NCBI RefSeq assembly: GCF_900104035.1
Contig: NZ_FNIT01000011.1
Coordinates: 1 to 64,000 of the forward strand
Length of the DNA: 64,000 bases
Direction: 5' to 3'
From: Aureimonas jatrophae
GTDB lineage: Bacteria > Pseudomonadota > Alphaproteobacteria > Rhizobiales > Rhizobiaceae
Shown: positions 25,088 through 33,946 of the stretch, piece after piece
How the letters are laid out: each line of letters starts with the position of its first letter
Position numbering within the stretch: position 1 is the stretch's first letter
Made by a program: the position numbers and the translations under genes
The notes under the pieces: generated by a model
What the model was told of the DNA's origin: nothing
Databases searched by the model: none
Seen by the model: the letters and a program-made list of their open reading frames with translations, nothing else

Positions 25088-26727
25088 TGGCGCGGTTGTC
25101 CTTCTGGAACGGCGTCCTGGCCTTCGCCTGGGTGCTGCTCTTCGTTCTCCTCCTGGTGCCGGTCGGCTCGGTTCTCCTGTCGAGCTTCTTTGACGGCGCC
25201 GGTCAGCCGACGCTGGCGAACTACGCCGCCTTCCTGACCGAGACGCGGTTCCACAGGGCCTTCCTGAACACGCTGATCGTCGGCTTCGGCGGCATGATCG
25301 GCGCGCTCCTCCTGGGCGCGGCGATGGCCTTCTGTCTGTCGCGCTTCCATATCCGCGGCGGGCGCTTCGTTTCGCTCCTCGCGATCCTGGCGCTCGTCTC
25401 GCCGCCCTTCATCGGCGCCTATTCCTGGATCATCCTGTTCGGCGCGGGCGGGCTGGTGCGAACCGGTCTGCGCGAGGTCGGGATCATGATCCCGACCCTC
25501 TACGGGGTCAGCGGCATCCTCGCGGTCTTCTCGCTGAAGTTCTATCCCTACGTCTATCTTCTCACGTCCGGCGCGCTCGCCAACGTCAACCGCTCGCTGG
25601 AGGAGGCGGCGGAGGGATTGGGCCTCACCCCCTGGCAGCGTACCCTGAAGGTCTCGTTCCCGCTGGTTCTGCCCGCCCTTTCGGCCGGCAGCCTTCTCGC
25701 CCTGATCCATGCCATCGCGGACTTCGGGACGCCGCGCCTTCTCGGGCGCGGCTTCAACGTGCTCGCCACGGAGGCCTTCACGCTCTACTCCGCCGAGATC
25801 GGCTCGAACCTTTCGATGGCGACCACGATCAGCGTCGTGCTCGTCGCCCTGTCGATGATCTTCGTTCTCGCCCAGCGCTACATGTCGCGGCGCAACGTCT
25901 ACCACGGCAACATGATCAACAAGCCGGACCGGCGGCAGCTCAGCGGCTGGCGGAACGTCGCCGTCCACGCGCTGGTCTACGTCATCGCGCTTCTGGGCGC
26001 GCTGCCCGCGATCATCGCAGTGATCTACTCGTTCCGCCGCACGAGCGGCCCGGTCTTCCAGTCCGGCTTCGCGCTCCAGAGCTACGAGCGCATCGTCTAC
26101 GGCCTCGGCGACGTCGTGTGGAACTCGCTCAGCTTCTCGGCGATCGCCGTCGTGCTGATCGTGCTCGCCGGCACGCTGATCGGCTGTCTCGTGGCGCGGC
26201 GCACGACGCTCGGTACCTCCGCGCTCGATGGCGCGATGATGATCCCCTACGTCATGCCCGGCATCGTGATCGGCATCGCCTATATCGCGGCCTTCAACAC
26301 CGGGCCGCTGGTGCTGACGGGAACGGCTGCGATCATCATCCTGTCGATCTTCGTGCGGCGCCTTCCCTACACGGTGCGCACCACCGCGACCGCGCTGCGC
26401 CAGATCGGCCCGAGCCTGGAGGAAGCGGCGGTCTCGCTCGGCTACAGTCCGTTCCAGGCCTTCCGGCGCATCACGGTGCCCCTGATCGCGCCGGGCATCG
26501 TGGCGGGCGCCATGCTGAGCTTCGTCACCGCGATCAACGAGCTGTCCTCGTCGCTGGTGCTCTATGTCGGGCGCACCATGACCATGCCGGTGCGCATCTA
26601 CCTCCTGATCCTCGACGGCGACTTCGGGACGGCGGCCGCCCTATCCACGATCCTTCTTGTGGTCAGCGGCACGGCGGTCTACGCGGCCTTCGTGTTTCTG
26701 GGGCGCGACGAGCGCGCGCTGCTGTGA
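25084..26727 (+). CDS. Fused two-domain ABC permease
   Basis: A 547-residue inner-membrane permease with about 12 helices, made of two BPD_transp_1 domains in tandem (~60-265 and ~335-535). Each half has the EAA loop that contacts the ATPase: LEEAAEGLGLTPWQRTLKVSFPLVLPA at ~178 (shown here in part: EEAAEGLGLTPWQRT) and EEAAVSLGYSPFQAFRRI at ~448. The fused form is typical of FbpB/AfuB/PhnU-type transporters. It overlaps the ATPase stop by four bases (ATGA). One such gene supplies both permease halves, so the system is complete with the divergent binding protein. Confidence 0.92.
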   Translation: MMARLSFWNGVLAFAWVLLFVLLLVPVGSVLLSSFFDGAGQPTLANYAAFLTETRFHRAFLNTLIVGFGGMIGALLLGAAMAFCLSRFHIRGGRFVSLLAILALVSPPFIGAYSWIILFGAGGLVRTGLREVGIMIPTLYGVSGILAVFSLKFYPYVYLLTSGALANVNRSLEEAAEGLGLTPWQRTLKVSFPLVLPALSAGSLLALIHAIADFGTPRLLGRGFNVLATEAFTLYSAEIGSNLSMATTISVVLVALSMIFVLAQRYMSRRNVYHGNMINKPDRRQLSGWRNVAVHALVYVIALLGALPAIIAVIYSFRRTSGPVFQSGFALQSYERIVYGLGDVVWNSLSFSAIAVVLIVLAGTLIGCLVARRTTLGTSALDGAMMIPYVMPGIVIGIAYIAAFNTGPLVLTGTAAIIILSIFVRRLPYTVRTTATALRQIGPSLEEAAVSLGYSPFQAFRRITVPLIAPGIVAGAMLSFVTAINELSSSLVLYVGRTMTMPVRIYLLILDGDFGTAAALSTILLVVSGTAVYAAFVFLGRDERALL

Positions 26728-26885
26728 GGCGGCCCGGCAGTCCGTCCGCTCCGCCTTTCCAGGCCCGCCATCATCTGCGACTTTGAAAGGCTCCTTTTCG
26801 GCCCGAATTTCGGGGCCGGGCGGCCTTGGCCCTCCCGATCGCGTCCCGCCGCTTCCTCACGCATTCGATCCCTCGTGAAGCCGCC

Positions 26886-28559
26886 ATGCAGTCCGTCATC
26901 GTCATGATCAACCTTGCAGGCGCCGTGGCCCTGCTCCTGTTCGGGCTGGCGGAGGTCAAGCAGGGCGTCCTCCAGGCCTTCGGCGGGCGGCTGAGAGCCG
27001 TCCTGGCGGCGGGAACGCGTCGCTCCTGGCGGGCGCTCCTGTCGGGACTGGGCGCGACGCTCGCGCTGCAAAGCTCGACGGCGACCGGCCTCATGACCGC
27101 CTCGTTCGTGGAGCGGGGCCTCGTCGAACCCCGCATGGCCCAGGTCGTCCTGCTGGGCGCCAACATCGGCACGGCTCTGACGGCCTGGATCGTGGCGGCC
27201 GGCATCGCGTGGCTTTCGCCGGTCCTGCTCCTTCTCGGCTTCGCGCTGCGCCGCAACGGCGCGGGCCCGCGCCAAGGCGCGGGCATCGCCCTGATGGGCG
27301 TCGGGCTGCTGCTCCTGTCCTTGCATCTCCTGAGCCTTGCGACGGAGCCGATGCGCGCCTCGCCGGCTCTGGCCGCTTTTATCGGCCTTCTGGACGACGC
27401 CTGGCCCGTCGCCCTCCTGCTGTCGGCCGGGTTGGCCCTTGCGGCGGCGAGCAGCCTGGCGGTCGTCATCCTCGTCACCGCGCTCGCCGCCGCTGGGATC
27501 CTGTCGGACGGCCTGGTCGTCGTTCTGGTGCTGGGGGCCAATCTCGGCGGGGCGATCCCGCCGGTACTGGCGACCTCGGGTGCTCCCATGGCGGCCCGTC
27601 GCGTGGTCCTCGGCAACCTCGTGGTGCGAGGCTGCGGAACCCTCGCGGTGCTGCCTCTGGCGGACCGGCTCGGCGATGCGCTCACGAACCTCGGCCTGGC
27701 CGGACCGAACCTGCCCGTCGACGTCCACCTCCTGTTCAACCTCGCGCTGGCGCTTGCGGCCTGGCCGCTTGCGGGATCGCTGGCCCGCCTGATGCGGCGC
27801 CTCCTCCCCGATACCCCTCAGGAGCGGAACGCGCCGAAGTTTCTGGATCCGACGGAGCTTTCGACGCCGGTCGTGGCCCTGGCGAGCGCGACGCGCGAGG
27901 TTCTGGGCGTCGGCGATCTCGTGGAGAAGATGCTGTGCGACGTCCGGGACGCCTTTCGCCAGCGGGACCCCACGTTCCTGCGCGGCATCGAGCCGCTGGA
28001 GAAGGACGTCGACCGTTTGCAGCAGGCGGTGAAGATCTACATTGCCCAGATCAGCCACGACGAGGGTTCCGATAAGGCGCACGAGCGCTCGGCCGAGATC
28101 GTGGACTACGCGATCAACCTCGAGCATATCGGCGACATCATCGAGAAGGGATTGGTCCCCGAGATCGGCAAGATGGTGGCCTTCGATCTGCGCTTCTCCG
28201 ACGAGGGCTTTCGCGAACTCGACAGCTTCATGGAGACGACGATCGAGAACCTGCGCATGGCGCAGACCATCTTCGTCACCCGCGACCTCGACCTGTCCCG
28301 TCGCCTCATGGACGCCAAGCTGACGGTCCGGCAGATCGAGAAGACCTCCGCCGCGCGCCACTTCCAGCGACTGCGCGAGAACCGGCGGGCGAGCATCGAG
28401 ACCAGCTCCCTCCATCTCGACATCCTGCGCGACCTCAAGCGCATCAACGCCCATATCGCCTCGGTCGCCCATCCGATCATGGACGCCGAAGGTCTTCTCG
28501 TGGAGAGCCGGGTCCGGCACGGAGCGAGCGGCCTGCCGTCGAGCGTGGTCTCGAACTAG
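26886..28559 (+). CDS. Na/Pi-cotransporter II-related protein with PhoU domain
   Basis: A 557-residue NptA/YjbB-type protein. Residues ~1-310 are membrane-spanning and hold the two-repeat Na_Pi_cotrans fold. Repeat one has the signature LQSSTATGLM at ~60. In repeat two the expected QSSSA is replaced by AAASSLAVV at ~190, a loss of the Gln that normally helps bind phosphate. Residues ~340-540 form a helical PhoU-like domain with EIVDYAINLEHIGDIIEKG and the second NxxxxxxLxRIxAH-type repeat (LHLDILRDLKRINAHIASV). Such proteins move phosphate across the inner membrane, often outward. It follows the permease by 158 bases on the same strand. ATG 26886 is preferred since the membrane domain starts there. 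Confidence 0.88.
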   Translation: MQSVIVMINLAGAVALLLFGLAEVKQGVLQAFGGRLRAVLAAGTRRSWRALLSGLGATLALQSSTATGLMTASFVERGLVEPRMAQVVLLGANIGTALTAWIVAAGIAWLSPVLLLLGFALRRNGAGPRQGAGIALMGVGLLLLSLHLLSLATEPMRASPALAAFIGLLDDAWPVALLLSAGLALAAASSLAVVILVTALAAAGILSDGLVVVLVLGANLGGAIPPVLATSGAPMAARRVVLGNLVVRGCGTLAVLPLADRLGDALTNLGLAGPNLPVDVHLLFNLALALAAWPLAGSLARLMRRLLPDTPQERNAPKFLDPTELSTPVVALASATREVLGVGDLVEKMLCDVRDAFRQRDPTFLRGIEPLEKDVDRLQQAVKIYIAQISHDEGSDKAHERSAEIVDYAINLEHIGDIIEKGLVPEIGKMVAFDLRFSDEGFRELDSFMETTIENLRMAQTIFVTRDLDLSRRLMDAKLTVRQIEKTSAARHFQRLRENRRASIETSSLHLDILRDLKRINAHIASVAHPIMDAEGLLVESRVRHGASGLPSSVVSN

Positions 28560-28617
28560 GGTTGGAGCGTTCGGGGATGTCGTCCGGGTCGCGCCGTCTC
28601 GGCGAAGGCGCGGACCC

Positions 28618-29433
28618 TCAGGCCGCGTCGGCTGCCACGATGCGCAAGAGGTCTGCCTTCGTGCCAGGCGACCCTGCGATCACGGGGCCTCCGGCCATCA
28701 GGCCGCTCCACCCGGCGGGATCGACGATCCAGCCGCCGGCCTCCTCGACCAGCACGAAGCCGGCAAAGCAGTCCCAGGCGTTCATGTGCGGCTCCCAGTA
28801 GGCCGCAAGCCGCCCTGCCGCGACATAGGCCAGCATCAGCGCGCCGGATCCGTTGCGGATGAACATGCCGCCTTCGTCCAGGAGCCGCCCGACGACGTCG
28901 GAAACGACACGGCTGGGAACGCGATGGTTGGCGCCGAGGCCGAGAACGCCGGTCTGAAGCGTCGCCGTGTCGGAGACGCGGATCGGCTGCCCGTTCAGCG
29001 TCGCGCCCCCGCCGCGCCGCGCGGAGTAGAGCTCGTCCGTGGTCGGGGCGTAGATCACGCCGGCCACGATCCGATCGCCCTCCATCACGGCGATCGACAC
29101 GCACCAGGCGGGGATGCCGAAGACGAAGGGGCTCGTGCCGTCGATTGGGTCCATGACCCAGCGAAAGCCGGACGTGCCCTCCTGCAGCCCGTATTCCTCG
29201 CCGAGCAGGCCGTCCGTCGGAAAACGCGCCGCGATGCGCTCGCGCAGCAGCGTCTCGACCTCCTTGTCGGCGATGGAGACGACATCCTGCCCGTTCATCT
29301 TCTGATCGATCGTCAGGCGGGAGCGGTCGCGGAAGTAGCTGAGCGCGACGCGCCCGCCCTCGCGGGCGATGGTCTCGGCCAGGCTCTGTCGGTCGGCTAC
29401 GGCGGTCCGGGTGGGTTCGATCGTGTCGGGCAT
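28618..29433 (-). CDS. Inositol monophosphatase family protein
   Basis: A 271-residue Mg-dependent phosphatase of the IMPase/CysQ/FBPase superfamily. Metal and catalytic motifs are all visible: the LLGEE loop near residue 76, WVMDPIDGTSPF at ~92-103 (canonical DxIDGTxxF, with Ser for Thr), and the C-terminal NAWDCFAGFVLVEEAGG at ~218-234 (canonical WDxAAG). Length is normal. It lies nine bases downstream of the ATPase gene, as the last gene of a binding protein-permease-ATPase operon. The likely substrates are sugar, polyol or inositol monophosphates brought in by that transporter; histidinol phosphate is a known alternative for this family. Confidence 0.92.
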   Translation of the reverse strand: MPDTIEPTRTAVADRQSLAETIAREGGRVALSYFRDRSRLTIDQKMNGQDVVSIADKEVETLLRERIAARFPTDGLLGEEYGLQEGTSGFRWVMDPIDGTSPFVFGIPAWCVSIAVMEGDRIVAGVIYAPTTDELYSARRGGGATLNGQPIRVSDTATLQTGVLGLGANHRVPSRVVSDVVGRLLDEGGMFIRNGSGALMLAYVAAGRLAAYWEPHMNAWDCFAGFVLVEEAGGWIVDPAGWSGLMAGGPVIAGSPGTKADLLRIVAADAA

Positions 29434-29442
29434 GATGGTCTT

Positions 29443-30507
29443 TCAGGCAGGGATCAGGGCGACGCCGCGCTCGTGCAGGCCGATGCCGATGTCGCTGGCG
29501 ACGGGACGCACGGTCTCGATGGCCGTGTCGACGACGAAGAGGCGTCCCAGCGCCGTCTCCACCTCGTATTCGATGTGGTCGCCGAGATAGGCGGCGCTGG
29601 CGACGCGCCCGTCGAGCCGGCCGGGGCCGGGCTCGCTGAGCGTGATGGCGTTCGGGCGGATGGCGAGCTGGGCGGCGCCCTCGCGCGCGGCGGGTGCGCG
29701 GATGGGATGGCGCAGGCCGCCGAGACGGGCTTCGAGCCCGCCGTCCCCGGCACGGGCCACCTCGCAGGGAACGACGTTCGCCTCGCCGATGAAGTCGGCG
29801 ATGAAGGAGGAGGCGGGCGCCTCGTAGAGCTCGCGTGGGGAGCCGGCCTGCGCGATCTCGCCGCTCTTCATGACGACGATCCGGTCGGACACGGCCAGCG
29901 CTTCCTCCTGGTCATGCGTCACGTAGACGGCGGTGAAGCCGAGGCGCTGCTGGAGCTCGCGGATCTCGGTGCGCACATGCCGGCGCAGCCGGGCGTCGAG
30001 GTTGGACAGCGGCTCGTCGAGGAGGAGGACCTGGGGTTCGAGAACGAGTGCGCGGGCCACCGCGACGCGCTGCTGCTGCCCGCCCGACAACTCGCTCGGC
30101 AGGCGCTCGGCGAACCCTTCGAGGCCGACAAGGGCAAGCCCCTCACGGGCGCGCTCCAGCGCCTGGCGCTTCGAGCTGCCGCCCGAGCGTAGGCCGTAGG
30201 CGACGTTCTCGCCGACGCTCATATGGGGAAACAGCGCATAGGACTGGAACACCATCGAGACGTCGCGCTCGTTGGCGGGCAGGTTGGTGACGTCGCGCCC
30301 GCCGATCAGGATGCGCCCCGCCGTCGGTTGCTCGAGGCCCGCCAGCATGCGCAGCGTCGTGGTCTTGCCGCAGCCGGAAGGGCCGAGCAGCGTGACCAGC
30401 GTGCCCGGCTCGATGTCGAAGCTGAGCTGGCGGATGGCGACGACCGACCCGAACCGCTTCTCGACGGCCTCGAAGCGCACGGATCCCTTGGCGGTTGGGC
30501 TGGTCAT
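29443..30507 (-). CDS. ABC transporter ATP-binding protein (PotA/FbpC-like)
   Basis: A 354-residue ATPase. Walker A GPSGCGKTTTL is at ~41, Q-loop FQSYALFPHMSV at ~86, signature LSGGQQQRVAVARAL at ~138, Walker B LLLDEPLSNLDARLRR at ~160 and VTHDQEEAL at ~195. A TOBE-type C-domain follows from ~285. The start at 30507 is set by the four-base overlap with the permease stop; the frame is open far upstream as an antisense artefact. It belongs to the LacI-linked operon and feeds the IMPase-family gene downstream. It is a paralogue of the ATPase at 24020. Confidence 0.93.
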   Translation of the reverse strand: MTSPTAKGSVRFEAVEKRFGSVVAIRQLSFDIEPGTLVTLLGPSGCGKTTTLRMLAGLEQPTAGRILIGGRDVTNLPANERDVSMVFQSYALFPHMSVGENVAYGLRSGGSSKRQALERAREGLALVGLEGFAERLPSELSGGQQQRVAVARALVLEPQVLLLDEPLSNLDARLRRHVRTEIRELQQRLGFTAVYVTHDQEEALAVSDRIVVMKSGEIAQAGSPRELYEAPASSFIADFIGEANVVPCEVARAGDGGLEARLGGLRHPIRAPAAREGAAQLAIRPNAITLSEPGPGRLDGRVASAAYLGDHIEYEVETALGRLFVVDTAIETVRPVASDIGIGLHERGVALIPA

Positions 30508-32744
30508 GCGGGCGACTCCTCGGACAGCGTGGCGGCGGTAATGGGTGCGGCGGCAGCCGGCGCCGTGTTGCGCGTCTCGCGCCGCAGCGTTCGCTGGCCG
30601 ATCACGAGCTGGAACAGGCCGATCACGCAGACCATCACCACGATCAGGACGGCGGAATAGGCGATGGCGACGCCGTACTCGCCGTTCTCGGTGAGGCCGA
30701 CGATATAGGAGGTGGCCATGTTGTACTGGGCGCTGACGAGGAAGATCACGGCACTGATCGAGGTGATCGAGCGCACGAAGGAATAGACGAGCGCTGCGAC
30801 GATCGCCGGCTTCAGGAGCGGCAGCACGACGCGCCGGAGCGTCGTGAAGGAGTTGGCGCCGAGCGTCAGCGACGCCTCGTCGAGGCTGCGGTCGAGCTGG
30901 CTCATGGCCGCGATGCCGCCGCGCACGCCGACCGGCATGTTGCGAAACACGAAGCAGATCACGAGGATCAGCGCGGTGCCGGTCATCTCGATCGGCGGCA
31001 GGTTGAAGGCGAGGACGTAGGACACGCCGATCACCGTGCCGGGGATGGCGAAGGAGAGCATCAGCACGAACTCCAGCGCCTCGCGGCCGGCAAAGCGCTG
31101 CCGCACCAGAAGGTAGGCCGAAAGGAGGCCGACCAGCGCCGTGAGGGGGGCGGCGATGAGGGCGATCTCCATCGTGGTCCAGAACGAATCCCACGCGACG
31201 CCGGTCCACAGAAGGCCGCTGTCCCCAGCCGAGACCGAGAAGGCCTTGGCGTAGTGGTCCAGCGTCAGCGTGTTGTCGAGGCCGAGCGTCCGCACGAAGC
31301 TGCCGGCGATGATCATCGCATAGACGGTCAGCGTGAAGAGCACCCAGACCGAGACGACGGCGACCACCACGGCGCGCAGCCTGCGGTCGAGCGGCGCGTG
31401 GCGCCCCGAGTCCCCCTTGCCGGTCACGGTCGTGTAGCTGCGCCCGCGCAGCCACAGGCGCTGCAGGAAGAAGGCCGACAGGGTGAAGCCCAGAAGGACG
31501 AGCGCGAGCACGGCGGCGCGGGCCGGGTCGTTCTGCGCGCCGACCACGGCAAAGAAGATCTCGGTCGACAGGACGCCGTGGCTGCCGCCGAGCACCAGCG
31601 GATTGCCGAAGTCGGCCATGCTCTCGATGAAGCCGACGAGGAACGCGTTGGCAAGGCCCGGGCGCATCAGCGGAAAGGTGACGGTCCAGAACGTGCGCCA
31701 GCGGTCGGCCCGCATGGTCTGCGCGGCCTCCTCCATGGCGGGGCTGATGCCCTCCATGACGCCGATCAGCACCATGAAGGCGATCGGCGTGAAGCTCAGC
31801 ATCTGCGCGATCCAGATGCCGGGCAGGCCGTAGAGCCAGCGTCCGCCGTCTAACCCGGTCAGCGCGAGGACGCCCTGCGTGATGACGCCCGAGCGGCCGA
31901 ACAGGAGGATCAGGGCCAGGCCGATCACGAAGGGTGGCGTGATGATGGGGAGGATGGTGAGAAGGCGCAGCAGCCGCTTGAACGGAAAGGCGGTGCGGGT
32001 CGCAACGAGCGCGAAGGCGAGGCCGAGGATCGTCGTACCGAGACCGGTGCAGATCGCGAGCGTCACGGTGCGCCAGGCGAGGCCGCAATGGCCGGAACCG
32101 GTGAGGCAGGCGAGCGACCAGATCGACGGGTCCTGGATGTTCGACAGGAAGCTCGAGGCGTCGAAGGAGCCGTCGAGCGCCTGGAAGGCGCCGGCAAACA
32201 GGCTCGCCAGCGGATAAAGGACGAAGGCGGTGACGAGCGCGACGACCAGCGCGATAGCCGACAGGACGAAGGCATCGCCCCGCAGGCGCCCGCGCTCGGC
32301 CAACCCGAAGGCGAGGAACAGGAGGAAGGCGAGGGCGAGGGTGACGGCGCCGAGGCCGAAGGGCGGCTGGCCGTCGTCCAGGGGGCCGAAGAGACGCTCC
32401 CAGCCGCTCCAGTTCCAGCCGCCGTAGCCGATCGCCAGACCCTCCGTGACGAGGAACGCCAGACCGATGCCGCCGACGGCCGCGAGCCATCGTCCCCGCC
32501 GCTCGCCGGGGGCGACGAAGCGCAGGGCGACGCCCGCGGCGATCGCCAGGCCCAGCGGCACCAGCCATAGGGCCGATCGCAGCCCGATCTGAAGGAGGCC
32601 CGGTGCCGCGTCCGCCGAGAAGGGCCAGGCGCTCGCCCAGCCGAGGGACCAGATGCCGCCCTCCAGCCCGTACCAGGGCAGGATGGCGAAGGCGACGAGG
32701 GCAAGGGCCAGCGCACCATCGAGCCGGCGAGCGCGCGAATCCAT
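30504..32744 (-). CDS. Fused two-domain ABC permease with N-terminal membrane extension
   Basis: A 746-residue permease. The first ~175 residues form an extra hydrophobic module of about five helices not found in ordinary two-domain permeases. Two BPD_transp_1 domains follow (~215-415 and ~515-715) with EAA loops EEAAQTMRADRWRTFWTVTF and DEASLTLGANSFTTLRRV. A loop near residue 205 holds a Cys pair (ACLTGSGHC). Permeases of this length occur in rhizobial Fe(III)/phosphonate-type systems. It overlaps the ATPase start and lies 60 bases behind the binding-protein gene. Confidence 0.92.
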   Translation of the reverse strand: MDSRARRLDGALALALVAFAILPWYGLEGGIWSLGWASAWPFSADAAPGLLQIGLRSALWLVPLGLAIAAGVALRFVAPGERRGRWLAAVGGIGLAFLVTEGLAIGYGGWNWSGWERLFGPLDDGQPPFGLGAVTLALAFLLFLAFGLAERGRLRGDAFVLSAIALVVALVTAFVLYPLASLFAGAFQALDGSFDASSFLSNIQDPSIWSLACLTGSGHCGLAWRTVTLAICTGLGTTILGLAFALVATRTAFPFKRLLRLLTILPIITPPFVIGLALILLFGRSGVITQGVLALTGLDGGRWLYGLPGIWIAQMLSFTPIAFMVLIGVMEGISPAMEEAAQTMRADRWRTFWTVTFPLMRPGLANAFLVGFIESMADFGNPLVLGGSHGVLSTEIFFAVVGAQNDPARAAVLALVLLGFTLSAFFLQRLWLRGRSYTTVTGKGDSGRHAPLDRRLRAVVVAVVSVWVLFTLTVYAMIIAGSFVRTLGLDNTLTLDHYAKAFSVSAGDSGLLWTGVAWDSFWTTMEIALIAAPLTALVGLLSAYLLVRQRFAGREALEFVLMLSFAIPGTVIGVSYVLAFNLPPIEMTGTALILVICFVFRNMPVGVRGGIAAMSQLDRSLDEASLTLGANSFTTLRRVVLPLLKPAIVAALVYSFVRSITSISAVIFLVSAQYNMATSYIVGLTENGEYGVAIAYSAVLIVVMVCVIGLFQLVIGQRTLRRETRNTAPAAAAPITAATLSEESPA

Positions 32745-32804
32745 CGACGGATCCTCCCGAAAGGTGGGCCGGCGGGGCCTTGAGCGGCGCCCGCCGGCGA
32801 AGGA

Positions 32805-33830
32805 TCAGTTGGCCGAGGCGCCGATCTCGCGGTCCCAGCGCTCCAGAAGCGCCTTGCGCGTGTCCGCATTGCCGTATTTCGCGAAGTCGTAGTCGATCAG
32901 CTTGATCTGATCGAGCTTGGGCGCCTCGGGTGGCACCGTGGCGCTCTTGTTGGAAGGAAGCTGGAAGCTGTCGGCCTCGGCGGCCTTGGACTGAACCTCG
33001 GGCGACAGCGCCCAGTCGTAGAAGACCTTGGCGTTCTCGAGGTTCTTGGCGCCCTTGACGATCGACATCGAGCCGACCTCGAAGCCCGTTCCCTCGCACG
33101 GGGCGACGGTCTTCACCGGGAAGCCCTGCTTCGTCATCGCCACCGCATCGTGCATGAAGACGATGCCGATGCCCGTTTCGCCGCGCGCCGCCGCCTTCAC
33201 GGGGGCGGAGCCCGACTTGGTGTACTGCGTGACGTTGCCGTTCAGCGCCTTCTGGTAGGCGAAGGCCTCGTCCTCGCCCATGAGCTGGACGAGCGTGGCG
33301 AGCGCCGTATAGGCGGTACCCGACGAGTTCGGGTTGGCGATCTGGATCTCGCCCTTGTACTTCGCGTCGGTGAGATCCTTCCAGCAGGCGGGCGCAGCCA
33401 GGCCCTTCTTGTCCAGGATCTGCGTGTTGTAGCCCCAGCCGAGCGCACCGGAATAAACGCCCACCGTCTTGTAGCCCGAGACCTCGGCCTGCTTCTGGGC
33501 CCACGGCTGCAGTTGGTCCAGCATGGGCGACTTGTATTCCAGCGTCAGGTTGTCGTCGGCCGCCTGCAGGTGCGGATCGCCCGTGCCGGCCCACCAGACG
33601 TCGGTCTTCGGGTTGCGGGCTTCGGCCCGGAGGCGGGCATAGGCCTCGCCGGAGCTCATGCGGACCATGTTCACATCGATGTCGTGGCTGGCCTCGAACT
33701 CCCGCTCCATCAGCTCGCACCATTTGACGTCGGCGGCGCAGACAAGATTCAGCGTGCCCGCCGCTCGGGCGGGCAGGGCGGCAGCCAAGGCGCCGAACAG
33801 AATGGTGGTGACGAGAAGTTTGGTGCGCAT
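32805..33830 (-). CDS. ABC transporter substrate-binding protein (AfuA/PhnS type)
   Basis: A 341-residue periplasmic binding protein with a signal peptide at ~1-22 (KLLVTTILFGALAAALPARA). The mature part begins GTLNLVCAADVKWCELMERE and has FEASHDIDVNMVRMSSGEAYARL, then TDVWWAGTGDPHLQAADDN at ~80 and WALSPEVQSKAAEADSFQLPSN near the end. It differs from the SBP at 22900 but belongs to the same superfamily of Fe(III)/sugar-phosphate/phosphonate binders. Cys residues at ~33 and ~40 might form a disulfide. The start at 33830 has GGGAGG seven bases upstream and fits the signal peptide. It heads the minus-strand operon opposite the LacI gene. Confidence 0.9.
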   Translation of the reverse strand: MRTKLLVTTILFGALAAALPARAAGTLNLVCAADVKWCELMEREFEASHDIDVNMVRMSSGEAYARLRAEARNPKTDVWWAGTGDPHLQAADDNLTLEYKSPMLDQLQPWAQKQAEVSGYKTVGVYSGALGWGYNTQILDKKGLAAPACWKDLTDAKYKGEIQIANPNSSGTAYTALATLVQLMGEDEAFAYQKALNGNVTQYTKSGSAPVKAAARGETGIGIVFMHDAVAMTKQGFPVKTVAPCEGTGFEVGSMSIVKGAKNLENAKVFYDWALSPEVQSKAAEADSFQLPSNKSATVPPEAPKLDQIKLIDYDFAKYGNADTRKALLERWDREIGASAN

Positions 33831-33858
33831 GATCGAGCCTCCCAGCATCGTGAACGTT

Positions 33859-33874
33859 TTGCACTCGTGTGCAA
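33859..33874. promoter_or_regulatory. LacI-family operator between binding protein and regulator
   Basis: TTGCACTCGTGTGCAA is a 16-bp near-perfect palindrome (6-bp perfect arms) with a central CG. This is the standard LacI-family operator layout of TTGC/GCAA arms around CpG. It lies 29 bases from the binding-protein start (minus) and 73 bases from the chosen LacI start (plus), so one site could control both divergent promoters. Confidence 0.75.
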
Positions 33875-33946
33875 GCTCGACTGCGGGCGGAGGATTGTCA
33901 ACTGCGCATGACCCTGCAATCCTGTGTCTCGGATGAATGCACGGCC

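Noticed and set aside
26679-28520. A 613-codon minus-strand frame opposite the Na/Pi cotransporter gene.
   Set aside because: It is the antisense shadow of a gene with clear QSST and PhoU motifs; the antisense product is Arg/Gln/His-rich without domains.
29443-33864. A single minus-strand frame open across three genes (over 1,400 codons) that could be read as a giant protein.
   Set aside because: Only its 3' part encodes the ABC ATPase. The rest is out-of-frame translation of the permease and binding-protein genes, rich in Arg/Pro/His, an artefact of GC-rich codon use.
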